Assembly: GCA_964194845.1 (NCBI GenBank)
Contig: CAXMNX010000063.1
Span: forward strand, 1 to 42,539
Length of the DNA stretch: 42,539 bases
Direction of reading: 5' to 3'
From: CAXMNX01 sp964194845
GTDB taxonomy: Bacteria; Pseudomonadota; Alphaproteobacteria; Rhodobacterales; Rhodobacteraceae
Shown: in pieces, positions 1-6,619 of the stretch
Layout: each line of letters starts with the position of its first letter
Numbering within the stretch: the first letter of the stretch is position 1
The notes under the pieces: generated by a model
What the model was told of the DNA's origin: nothing
Database searches by the model: none
The model's input: only the letters and a program-made list of their open reading frames with translations
Program-made: the position numbers and the translations under genes

Positions 1-63
1 CAGCGCATATGCCAACATCTTGCTGGCCCGGAGGTGGCGGTCGGACAAATGATTTTTCAACAT
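1..63 (-). CDS. Partial unknown protein at the window edge (N-terminus only)
   Basis: An open frame starts with ATG at 63 and stays open for 21 codons to the window edge. Its start overlaps the stop of the preceding 56-aa gene by one base (TGATG), which is typical of translational coupling. The visible N-terminus is basic (MLKNHLSDRHLRASKMLAYAL, first 20 residues plus one) and matches no family I recognise. It is the next gene of the integrated element and would continue leftwards. Too little is visible for a function, and it could still prove to be a chance frame. Confidence 0.4.
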   Translation of the reverse strand, partial: MLKNHLSDRHLRASKMLAYAL

Positions 64-233
64 CACCATTGGTCGAAAATCTCCGGATCGCGCTTGATGG
101 GATGCAGCGTTCGGCGATCATCGTAATAGTCCCGGGCAGCCTTCTGTTTTGTCGTCCGCGGCAATAAGCGCCCATTTGGCCATGTGTCGGCGTGATGGCT
201 GTTTGCCGGTGGATTAATCCATTTGGATTTCAT
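63..233 (-). CDS. Small unknown protein of the integrated element (56 aa)
   Basis: This 56-aa frame starts at ATG 233 inside the stop codon of the AlpA-like gene (ATGA overlap of 4 bases), and its own stop overlaps the next start by one base. The protein begins MKSKWINPPANSHHADTW and is rich in Arg, Lys, His and Asp. It has no membrane segment and no motif I recognise. A longer upstream reading in the same frame exists, but the coupled ATG is the better start. The tight packing with alpA is the main evidence that it is real. It may be an accessory excision or replication protein, but that is only inference from position. Confidence 0.55.
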   Translation of the reverse strand: MKSKWINPPANSHHADTWPNGRLLPRTTKQKAARDYYDDRRTLHPIKRDPEIFDQW

Positions 234-403
234 CGTGTTTTGTCCCCGCACAACACTTCGTCGACTTGGGCCTCGATCCAATATAGGCGACCGCCGAGTT
301 TGATCGGCTGCGGAAGTCGGCCAAGCTCTATATCGCGGTAAACGGTCGTGCGTCCGCGATTGCCGAGTTTTTGGCGTAGTTCTGGGAAGCTAAGAAACTG
401 CAT
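230..403 (-). CDS. AlpA-like helix-turn-helix regulator / excisionase (57 aa)
   Basis: A 57-aa protein with the layout of the AlpA / MerR-like DNA-binding family of prophages and integrative elements. It has a start like MQFLSFPELRQKLGNRGRTT, the usual 'T-V-Y-R-D-I-E-x-G-x-L-P-x-P-I-K-L-G-G-R' pattern of the winged helix at about residues 20-39, then Tyr41-Trp42 and an acidic-amphipathic end. Family members activate integrase genes or act as directionality factors. It is translationally coupled to the downstream 56-aa gene and lies 94 bp after the 221-aa gene of the element. Nested inverted repeats directly upstream of its start may be its operator. The family call is firm; activator versus excisionase role is not. 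Confidence 0.85.
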   Translation of the reverse strand: MQFLSFPELRQKLGNRGRTTVYRDIELGRLPQPIKLGGRLYWIEAQVDEVLCGDKTR

Positions 404-406
404 TTT

Positions 407-462
407 GAACCCAATGGTGCCGCGACGGGACGTTGGCGGCGGGTGAATGTCCCGATGGGTTC
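407..462 (-). promoter_or_regulatory. Nested inverted repeats directly upstream of alpA
   Basis: GAACCCA (407-413) pairs with TGGGTTC (456-462), and inside it CGGGAC (426-431) pairs with GTCCCG (449-454). The outer arm begins only 3 bases upstream of the alpA start codon at 403. It therefore covers the ribosome-binding region in RNA and would be a natural operator position in DNA. Both arms are perfect. A protein-binding operator or an RNA attenuator are equally possible from sequence alone. Confidence 0.45.
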
Positions 463-497
463 AGATGTGCGCGCTGAATTCGACTAAATCATGCCGC

Positions 498-1163
498 TTA
501 TTCTTCGGTATTTTCCGGCACGAGGCGACGTAAGAAATTGTCCGGGAGGGGATTGCTGGACGCCCAATGCAATGCTGAATCTAGTTCGGACATTTCTTGC
601 CTTGTCGCACCATCGCCCAGAATTTCGCGTATCGCGCGCTGGGTCACGTCATGCACGCCGTGCTGCACGAAGGCGTCAGATACGATTTTCGCGGCGCTCG
701 GAGGCCTGGTGCTGTTTAGGGACCGATATTCGTTTTGGGTCGCCGCGAGCGAGAATTCCTTAACGAGCTTGTCGACCAGCAATACAATAAAGTGATTGCG
801 TTCCCACCTTGTGCTTTTCCTCACGCCCGGCTTGGCATTTGGCACGGGAAATTTATCGCGAAGCAAAAGGCCCGCCATCTTGCACATCAGGGGGCTCATC
901 GGACTCTGGGCGGCCACATTCGCTCCAAGAAACTCGCGTAGTAGTTCGAGCGCCTCGGGTTCCTCGTAGCTCGCGGCCGCTAATTTCTGTTCACACAACG
1001 GGTCATGATCAATCCACTGCCTCCCCGACGGGTCCGTCCTGTATGCCATTCGGCACCGATACCATAGTAGTTGCCGAATAGGCCCCCAGCTGGGTATGTG
1101 CACCTCCAGGAATCGACCAACTTCGCTGTTTGCCGTTGCCGACGCTTCCTTTACGCCTGTCAT
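498..1163 (-). CDS. Unknown protein of the integrated element (221 aa)
   Basis: A 221-aa frame whose ATG overlaps the stop of the integrase gene by 4 bases (ATGA), so the two are probably co-translated. No signal peptide or membrane segment is visible. There are Trp-rich stretches near the N-terminus (about residues 26-50), a central hydrophobic helix around 'FIVLLVDKLVKEFSL' (about residues 125-140), and a charged C-terminus. I recognise no catalytic motif. Cargo or an accessory protein of the element is the reasonable limit of inference. The start is supported by the overlap. Confidence 0.7.
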   Translation of the reverse strand: MTGVKEASATANSEVGRFLEVHIPSWGPIRQLLWYRCRMAYRTDPSGRQWIDHDPLCEQKLAAASYEEPEALELLREFLGANVAAQSPMSPLMCKMAGLLLRDKFPVPNAKPGVRKSTRWERNHFIVLLVDKLVKEFSLAATQNEYRSLNSTRPPSAAKIVSDAFVQHGVHDVTQRAIREILGDGATRQEMSELDSALHWASSNPLPDNFLRRLVPENTEE

Positions 1164-2347
1164 CTTGCAATCCTCACAACTTCACCCGTCCCACCAATGA
1201 CATGATCCGCCCAGCGCTCCATTAAGACGCGGCGCTGTTCCAAGTAATCCGTCCGGCGATAAGCACGCTCAACGCTTGATCCAGTCGAATGGGCCAATGC
1301 TGTTTCCGCGACTTCCCTCGGCACGTCGGTCGCCTCGGCACACCACGTCCTAAAACTGGACCGAAAGCCATGCGGACGTGCTTCCATTCCCAATCGTTCC
1401 ATATATCGGCTCATGGTTGCATCAGATATTACGCTACGCCGAACATTTGGAAATAGATTGCCGTCACGAGCGAGCGGCTTGGCCTGGTCAATGACTGCCA
1501 TGGCTTCGCTTGATAGCGGCACCCTGAAATCTTCCGCTTTGCCTTTGAGGCCCTTCATATATTCAGCAGGCACCGTCCATATGTCACCGTCAATCTGGTC
1601 GAGGTTGGCGAACCGAATGGGCTTGGATCGCAGAGCGGTCAGTATCAGCAGCCTTAGCGCAAGCTGGGTGATAGTTCCCTCGCTCAGACTTTCGTAGAAA
1701 GCCGGGACCTCTTTCCAGGAAAGAGCCGGGACATGCTTTGGAACGTGTCGAGACTTGCCGAGAAGCGCCTTGGCTTTCTCGGTGGCGATTAGGTCAACAT
1801 CCAACCCCATCGCCGCAGCATACCGCAGAACGATGCCCAAGCGGTTCATTGCTTTCCGAGCCGTGTCGGCCTTGTCGTGCCAGATTGGTGCAAGTGTCAG
1901 TTTAATATCGTTTTGGTCTATGTCTTCGATCGGCGTCTTTCCAAGTCGTGGCAGGACGTGAAGCTGTAGAGGTGAGAACCAGCGCCCGGCTTTGCCATCG
2001 CCCTTCAATTCTGCCTTGCGTGCTTCAAAAGCCTGTTCAGCGACAGTCTCAAGTGTGTGACGTTCCCGTGCTGCCTCTCGGCGCTGGCGCTCTCGTTCCT
2101 TGATCGGGTCTTTCTCCTGCTTCGCAACCGCCCGCCATTTGTCAGCTAGTTCACGGGCGTCCTTCAGAGATACGTCCCTAAACGAGCCGAGCCCCATCTC
2201 GCGACGATTGCCATGAACAGTCACGCGCAGGAACCATTGCGCCCCGCCGTCAATGCGCTTGTGAAGCCACAATCCGCCGCCGTCCGAATACTTGCCTGGG
2301 GCTGCGTTCTTGACCTTTGCAGATGTAAGTCTGTGAAGCGCTCTCAT
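1160..2347 (-). CDS. int: Tyrosine-type site-specific integrase, P4 family
   Basis: Integrase of an integrative element. It has an N-terminal arm-DNA-binding domain (DUF4102-like, 'LTSAKVKNAAPGKYSDGGGL'), a SAM-like core-binding domain in the middle, and a C-terminal catalytic domain. Counting from the furthest possible start (ATT at 2362, 400 residues), the catalytic set is Arg245 in 'LTALRSK', a beta-hairpin lysine near 270-275, His331-x-x-Arg334 in 'HGFRSSFR', His358 and nucleophile Tyr368 in 'AYRRTD'; all are present. I place the start at ATG 2347. An ATT start at 2362 has a better spaced GGAGG but would be very unusual. It lies about 140 bp from the junction with ctrA, the usual place next to an attachment site, and is probably active. 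Confidence 0.93.
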   Translation of the reverse strand: MRALHRLTSAKVKNAAPGKYSDGGGLWLHKRIDGGAQWFLRVTVHGNRREMGLGSFRDVSLKDARELADKWRAVAKQEKDPIKERERQRREAARERHTLETVAEQAFEARKAELKGDGKAGRWFSPLQLHVLPRLGKTPIEDIDQNDIKLTLAPIWHDKADTARKAMNRLGIVLRYAAAMGLDVDLIATEKAKALLGKSRHVPKHVPALSWKEVPAFYESLSEGTITQLALRLLILTALRSKPIRFANLDQIDGDIWTVPAEYMKGLKGKAEDFRVPLSSEAMAVIDQAKPLARDGNLFPNVRRSVISDATMSRYMERLGMEARPHGFRSSFRTWCAEATDVPREVAETALAHSTGSSVERAYRRTDYLEQRRVLMERWADHVIGGTGEVVRIAR

Positions 2348-2387
2348 TTCCGTCCACCCCAATATCCACCTCCAGATATAGTATAGA

Positions 2388-2417
2388 ATGGGGCAGGATG
2401 GAATAGAGTGAAACAGG
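2388..2417. repeat. Degenerate 10-bp direct repeats, candidate integrase arm site
   Basis: Three consecutive 10-base units, ATGGGGCAGG, ATGGAATAGA and GTGAAACAGG, lie between int and the ctrA junction. They are related to the cleaner TGGAAC array at 2452-2481. P4-type integrases bind short direct repeats flanking the crossover core through their N-terminal domain. The repeat degeneracy keeps confidence modest. Confidence 0.4.
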
Positions 2418-2422
2418 CATAA

Positions 2423-2437
2423 CGCTGATTATCAGCG
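2423..2437. promoter_or_regulatory. Perfect palindrome between integrase and attachment site
   Basis: CGCTGA (2423-2428) and TCAGCG (2432-2437) form a perfect inverted repeat around TTA. It sits midway between the two 10-bp repeat arrays and about 75 bp upstream of int. It could be an operator for int or a binding site for the AlpA-like protein. It has no T-run, so it is not a typical terminator. Confidence 0.45.
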
Positions 2438-2446
2438 ATTTCTCAA

Positions 2447-2944
2447 TCAACTGGAACAAAATGGAACGGGTTGGAACTGTAATGCATTGCCGGTCAGATG
2501 CACCGCCCTGCCGACGGCTTCAACGGTTTTGGCGTCCAGGTTCACCGCGACCTTGCCGGTATGGATGATGGACTGCGCGTGGCCCTTCGACCGCCGGATT
2601 ATGGCATGAATGCGCGCGACCAGTTCTTCGCGGTGAAACGGTTTGGTCAGATAATCATCGGCACCAAATCCGAAGCCTTTTATCTTGTTTTCGGTATCGT
2701 CCGAACCTGTCAGGATCAAAATGGGCGTCTCAACACGGCTTAGCCGCAACTGGCGCAGCACCTCGTGCCCGTCCATATCGGGCAGGTTCAGATCCAAAAG
2801 AATCAGGTCGTAGTCATAAAGCTTGGCAAGGTCGATCCCTTCTTCGCCCAGGTCGGTTGCATAGACGTTAAGGTTTGTGTGCGTCAGCATCATTTCGATG
2901 CTGCGCGACGTCGTTGGGTCGTCTTCGACCAAAAGTACGCGCAT
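2447..2944 (-). pseudogene. ctrA: Cell-cycle response regulator CtrA, truncated by the integrated element
   Basis: The protein starts MRVLLVEDDPTTSRSIEMML and follows CtrA closely through the receiver domain, with phospho-acceptor Asp51, Thr79 and Lys101, and through the linker with 'RRSKGHAQSII' and 'VNLDAKTVE', to His149-Leu-Thr-Gly152. Full CtrA continues with Lys-Glu-Tyr-Gln-Met and a winged-helix DNA-binding domain, about 230 residues in all. Here the frame runs into element sequence, adds 13 unrelated residues and stops at 165. The fragment could still be phosphorylated but should not bind DNA. It follows sciP on the same strand. CtrA is essential in Caulobacter, but in Rhodobacterales it is dispensable and controls motility and gene transfer agent genes. 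An intact second copy elsewhere cannot be excluded. Confidence 0.92.
2452..2481. repeat. Three tandem TGGAAC-N4 repeats, candidate integrase arm site
   Basis: TGGAAC occurs three times at exact 10-base spacing (2452, 2462 and 2472), each followed by four variable bases. The array ends about 6 bases before sequence with CtrA coding homology begins (about 2487-2489). The exact helical-turn spacing and position next to the junction fit an array of integrase arm-binding sites in attL or attR. Confidence 0.6.
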
Positions 2945-2976
2945 GTCACTTCTCCGAAGTCATTCCTTCACTTGTC

Positions 2977-2991
2977 TTAACCTGCCGTTCA
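2977..2991. promoter_or_regulatory. Near-consensus CtrA box upstream of ctrA
   Basis: TTAA (2977-2980), seven bases, TTCA (2988-2991) match the full CtrA site TTAA-N7-TTAA with one mismatch. It lies 33-47 bp upstream of the ctrA start, where autoregulatory sites occur in other alphaproteobacteria. A further TTAA lies at about 2996-2999. A match of this quality can arise by chance. Confidence 0.4.
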
Positions 2992-3022
2992 TTAGTTAAT
3001 TGCCGGTTACCGATGCGGATTT

Positions 3023-3313
3023 TTACACATCAACCTTAGGTTGTCTATAACGTTGAACAGACGTTGCTTTCAGCGCAACTTCGCCGTGCCGCTCAACCAT
3101 TGCGTGCCATGCGTCAAATTCCTCACCGGAAAGATCGTAATTTTCTAGCGCTTCTTCACGGGTGATCAGGCCGCCTGAGACCGCGCGAACGACGGCTGCC
3201 TTGCGGCTGGCCACCCATCGGCGCGTGCGCGCGCCCGGCAGATCGGCGCGGGTCATGACAGTGCCATCGCCAAGCGTTACGGCCCGTGGCCCGTTCACTT
3301 TCTTAAGATACAT
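3023..3313 (-). CDS. sciP: CtrA inhibitor SciP (DUF1153 family)
   Basis: A 96-aa protein from ATG 3313. It shows the DUF1153 / SciP pattern: 'LPGARTRRWVASRKAAVVRA' (about residues 25-44, DNA-contacting basic helix), 'GGLITREEALENYDLSGEEF' (helix-turn-helix) and an end like 'LKATSVQRYRQ'. SciP is a small helix-turn-helix protein that represses CtrA-activated promoters in Caulobacter. A longer upstream reading of the frame exists, but family length (about 90-95 aa) and alignment favour this start. It is adjacent to ctrA on the same strand, 78 bp upstream. With ctrA cut short next door, SciP may have lost its partner, although it can also bind DNA itself. Confidence 0.88.
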   Translation of the reverse strand: MYLKKVNGPRAVTLGDGTVMTRADLPGARTRRWVASRKAAVVRAVSGGLITREEALENYDLSGEEFDAWHAMVERHGEVALKATSVQRYRQPKVDV

Positions 3314-3445
3314 TGCACCGTTCCTTGGTCTTTGCGTGTGGCGAGCTTGCCAAAGAGCCCTTAAAAGGGCGTGAAGGCGGGGCTTGTGACTGGATGAAAT
3401 TTTCCTATATTTCTGCCGACCCGCCCGGATAATGGTTCGCAAGAT

Positions 3446-4591
3446 ATGGCACGCGATTACGCGCACGATCTGAATTCACTTGGATTTCCGAAGCCGCCTT
3501 CGGAAACCCGCGTTGTCGTTGCGATGTCCGGTGGCGTCGACAGCTCGGTCGTGGCCGCCGAATTGGCGCGTGAAGGCTACGATGTCGTAGGAGTCACGCT
3601 TCAGCTTTATGATCACGGCGCAGCGCTTGCCAAGAAAGGTGCCTGCTGCGCTGGCATCGACATTCACGACGCCCGCCGTGTCGCCGAAGACATGGGCTTC
3701 CCGCATTATGTGCTGGATTACGAGAACATCTTTCGGGATGCCGTCATCGACGAATTTGCCGACAGCTATCTGGCAGGTGCGACGCCGGTGCCGTGCATCC
3801 GTTGCAATGAACGCGTGAAATTCAAGGACTTGTTGGAAACCGCCAAGGACCTCGACGCCGATTGCATGGCAACCGGGCATTACATCCAGCGCGCCAACGG
3901 GCCGCACGGCCCCGAGTTGCATATGGCTGCGGATGCCATTCGCGATCAAAGCTATTTCCTCTTTTCAAGCACGCCCGAGCAACTGGCCTTTCTGCGCTTC
4001 CCGCTGGGCCATCTGGTGTCGAAATCTGAAACCAGGGCGCTGGCCGCCCGGCACGGGTTAAGCGTGGCAGACAAACCCGACAGCCAGGACATCTGCTTCG
4101 TGCCCGATGGCAACTACGCCGCCGTCATCGAAAAGCTGCGACCCGGTGCCGCCGAGGCGGGCGAGATCGTGCATGTCGACGGGCGCGTGCTGGGTGAGCA
4201 CGCAGGCGTCATTCACTACACCATCGGTCAACGCCGCGGCCTGGGCATTGGCGGGCTGGAAGAGCCGCTCTATGTCGTGAAGCTCGACGTCGACGGCCGC
4301 CGTGTGATCGTCGGGCCGAAAGAACTGCTTTCGACCCGCGTCGTCCCGGTGCGCGAGATCAACTGGCTGGGCGACACGCCGTTCAATTCAGCATCGGAAT
4401 GGCCGCTTTCCGTGAAAGTCCGATCGACCCGGCCACCGACCGAAGCAACGCTGCGCCCACTTTCTGACACCGAGGCCGAAGTTGAACTTGTGACCCCCGA
4501 AGAAGGCGTGTCACCCGGCCAGGCTTGCGTGTTCTATGAAACCGGAGGCTCCCGCGTCCTGGGTGGCGGCTGGATATGGCGGGGCCGCTAA
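3446..4591 (+). CDS. mnmA: tRNA-specific 2-thiouridylase MnmA
   Basis: MnmA makes the 2-thio group of U34 in tRNAs for Lys, Glu and Gln, using ATP and a persulfide relay. The 381-aa protein has the PP-loop 'SGGVDS' at residues 28-33, 'GACCAG' at 65-70, the nucleophile Cys120 in 'PCIRCNERVKF', the second active-site Cys217 in 'SQDICFVPDG', and the C-terminal beta-barrel with 'YTIGQRRGLG'. The length is normal. It is divergent from sciP across 132 bp and convergent with lpxB. Confidence 0.96.
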   Translation: MARDYAHDLNSLGFPKPPSETRVVVAMSGGVDSSVVAAELAREGYDVVGVTLQLYDHGAALAKKGACCAGIDIHDARRVAEDMGFPHYVLDYENIFRDAVIDEFADSYLAGATPVPCIRCNERVKFKDLLETAKDLDADCMATGHYIQRANGPHGPELHMAADAIRDQSYFLFSSTPEQLAFLRFPLGHLVSKSETRALAARHGLSVADKPDSQDICFVPDGNYAAVIEKLRPGAAEAGEIVHVDGRVLGEHAGVIHYTIGQRRGLGIGGLEEPLYVVKLDVDGRRVIVGPKELLSTRVVPVREINWLGDTPFNSASEWPLSVKVRSTRPPTEATLRPLSDTEAEVELVTPEEGVSPGQACVFYETGGSRVLGGGWIWRGR

Positions 4592-4602
4592 AAATCAGGC
4601 GC

Positions 4603-5763
4603 TCAGATTTGAAGCCCGTCCAGAACCGCCCGCGCCGCACGCATTCCGGGCGGTTCGTCCCCCTGCCCCAGCCGTTGCATCGTTTCCGCCATCGCCGCGA
4701 TCTGGGCGGCGCGAGCAGGCTCGTCCGACAAAAGTAGTCCCAGCGCGCCGGCTATCGCTTGCGGTTTGCAGGCAGGCCCGAGGAATTCCGGCACAACATT
4801 TTGGCCCGCGATCAGATTGACCAACGTGACCGTGTCAATCTTCGCCATCCGCGACATGACCTGCCAGCTCAGCCAGTTCATATCATAGGCCACCGCCATC
4901 GGTGTTCCATTAGCGGCAAGCTCCAGCGACACAGTGCCCGAGGCAGCCAGCGCCACATCGGCTGCCCGGAAGGCCGCGCGCTTTTGGTGTCCGCCAGCAT
5001 CCACTTCGCGCCCGTCAAGCACCAATGCGGCTCCGGGCCAGTTCCGAACCGCGTCGATCACCATAGAGGCGACCGGGGCAGCCGCAGGCACCACGACCCG
5101 CGCACCCGGTATTTGCGCAAGCACCGGGCGCAATGCCTCGCCAAAGATCGGTGCAAGGCGATTGACCTCGGCCCGCCGCGACCCCGGCAACGCAAGTATG
5201 ATCGGCGCACTGCCAATGCCCAAGCTGCCCCGGAATGCTTCAACTTCCGCGTCGCTGGCAATTGGCTCGGAAACCACCGGATGCCCGACAAAATCGCAAC
5301 GCATCCCAACGGCCTCCATATACGGCGGCTCAAACGGCAACAGCGCCAGCACCTGATCGACATAGGCCGACATTTTTTGCGCGCGCCCCGACCGCCAGGC
5401 CCAGACCGAGGGTGCCACATAATGCACGGTTCGCACATTCGTCTGCGCTTTGACAATCCGGGCCAGACGAAGCGAAAAATCCGGCGCGTCGATGGTAATC
5501 AGCGCGTCCGGACTCCAATCCGCTGCATCGCGCGCCGTCTCAAACAGCCGCCGCCGCAAATCAGTGTAACGCGGCAATACCTCGGCAATCCCCATGACAC
5601 TCAACTCGTCCATCGAAAACAGGCTTTCCATGCCCGCGGCCTGCATCAATGGCCCGGCAACACCGCGAAATTCGATATCCGGTTCAAGCGATTTAAGCCC
5701 TGCAATCAATGCCGCCCCCAATTTGTCGCCCGACGGCTCGCCTGCTAGTATGAACAGCTTCAT
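4603..5763 (-). CDS. lpxB: Lipid-A-disaccharide synthase LpxB
   Basis: LpxB joins UDP-2,3-diacylglucosamine and lipid X to form the lipid A disaccharide at the inner face of the inner membrane. From ATG 5763 the protein is 386 aa, the family length. It begins 'MKLFILAGEPSGDKLGAAL', the diagnostic N-terminus, and has 'DAPDFSLRLA', 'HYVAPSVWAWRSGRAQK' and 'LPGSRRAEV', all conserved glycosyltransferase-19 motifs. The open frame extends upstream, but that extension lacks homology. It is the last gene of the bamA-skp-fabZ-lpxA-lpxI-lpxB operon, 58 bp after lpxI. Confidence 0.96.
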   Translation of the reverse strand: MKLFILAGEPSGDKLGAALIAGLKSLEPDIEFRGVAGPLMQAAGMESLFSMDELSVMGIAEVLPRYTDLRRRLFETARDAADWSPDALITIDAPDFSLRLARIVKAQTNVRTVHYVAPSVWAWRSGRAQKMSAYVDQVLALLPFEPPYMEAVGMRCDFVGHPVVSEPIASDAEVEAFRGSLGIGSAPIILALPGSRRAEVNRLAPIFGEALRPVLAQIPGARVVVPAAAPVASMVIDAVRNWPGAALVLDGREVDAGGHQKRAAFRAADVALAASGTVSLELAANGTPMAVAYDMNWLSWQVMSRMAKIDTVTLVNLIAGQNVVPEFLGPACKPQAIAGALGLLLSDEPARAAQIAAMAETMQRLGQGDEPPGMRAARAVLDGLQI

Positions 5764-5821
5764 CGCGTTCGGCGCGCCGCACGCCGCTGCGGTGATTGCG
5801 TATTTTGAAAAAGATGAAAAT

Positions 5822-6619
5822 TCACGACTGCCGGACCCAGATATACAATCCCGTCGCATCGGCTCGCCGGATCGCCTCTTGCCCGTCAAGCAACATGACC
5901 CCGCCGGCCTCGATGGCAATGCCGTCCAGACCGGCAGCGGCGGCGGCGTCGACAGTTTCGGGTCCGATCACCGGCAGATCCACGCGCCGGTCCTGCCCGG
6001 GTTTGGGCGCTTTGAAAAGCATACCTCCGCGACCATTCGGGCGCCGGACCAGCGTGCCAAGCATCCAGTCGGTGCCAAAGCTTGCCTCCAACGCCAGAAC
6101 CTGACCTTTGTGAACGACGCACGATTGGCCAACGTCCGTGGTCCCGAGCGCTTTCAGCACCGACGCCGCGCGGATCGCCGCTTCGTCATCGTCCCGGGTC
6201 GGGGAAATTAGTGTCTGTGAGCCCGCGTCGGGCAATAGTTCCGGCAACAACTCGTGCGCCGCGCGTATCCTCAACCCGGCTTCCTCGAAAATCGTCAACA
6301 CCAACCGCAACGCAGCATCATCGCTCGATTGCAGGGCTTGCATCATCCGTGGCACCAATGCCCGCGTATTTTCATCGACGGCATCGGGATCAAGCGACGG
6401 ACGGTGGATCGCGCCAGCAAAACAAACGTCCTTGATGGCCCGGCGGCCAAGCTCGTCAATAAAACTTCCGAGATGTTCGATCCGAAACGTCTTGTCGGGG
6501 GTCAGCTCTTCGGGCGGGAACCCGTCAAGCGACGCAACGAACATGGGTTCAGCATAGCCCTCGCGAAGCAGTGTCGGCAAACGTCCCTGGCCCGCGATCA
6601 ACGCCAGCACTGGCGTCAC
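5822..6619 (-). CDS. lpxI: UDP-2,3-diacylglucosamine pyrophosphatase LpxI (DUF1009)
   Basis: LpxI hydrolyses UDP-2,3-diacylglucosamine to lipid X and UMP. It replaces LpxH in many alphaproteobacteria. The chosen start is GTG at 6619, which overlaps the lpxA stop (GTGA) and gives 265 aa beginning 'MTPVLALIAGQGRLPTLL', the family N-terminus. 'ISPTRDDDEAAIRAA' lies mid-protein, 'PGQDRRVDLPVIGPETV' follows, and 'GIAIEAGGVMLLD' lies near the end, all characteristic of DUF1009. The frame is open far upstream, but that region is the lpxA coding sequence in another frame. It lies between lpxA and lpxB, as expected for its step. Confidence 0.94.
   Translation of the reverse strand: MTPVLALIAGQGRLPTLLREGYAEPMFVASLDGFPPEELTPDKTFRIEHLGSFIDELGRRAIKDVCFAGAIHRPSLDPDAVDENTRALVPRMMQALQSSDDAALRLVLTIFEEAGLRIRAAHELLPELLPDAGSQTLISPTRDDDEAAIRAASVLKALGTTDVGQSCVVHKGQVLALEASFGTDWMLGTLVRRPNGRGGMLFKAPKPGQDRRVDLPVIGPETVDAAAAAGLDGIAIEAGGVMLLDGQEAIRRADATGLYIWVRQS

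Noticed and set aside
2250..2459. 69-aa minus-strand frame across the att region
   Set aside because: It overlaps the integrase start and the repeat array, has no domain and no ribosome-binding site.
2452..2481. Short CRISPR-like array
   Set aside because: Only three 6-base units with 4-base gaps; far too short for repeats and spacers, and better explained as integrase sites.
4759..5748. 329-aa plus-strand open frame
   Set aside because: It lies wholly antisense to lpxB, with Arg/His/Pro-rich composition typical of a shadow frame.
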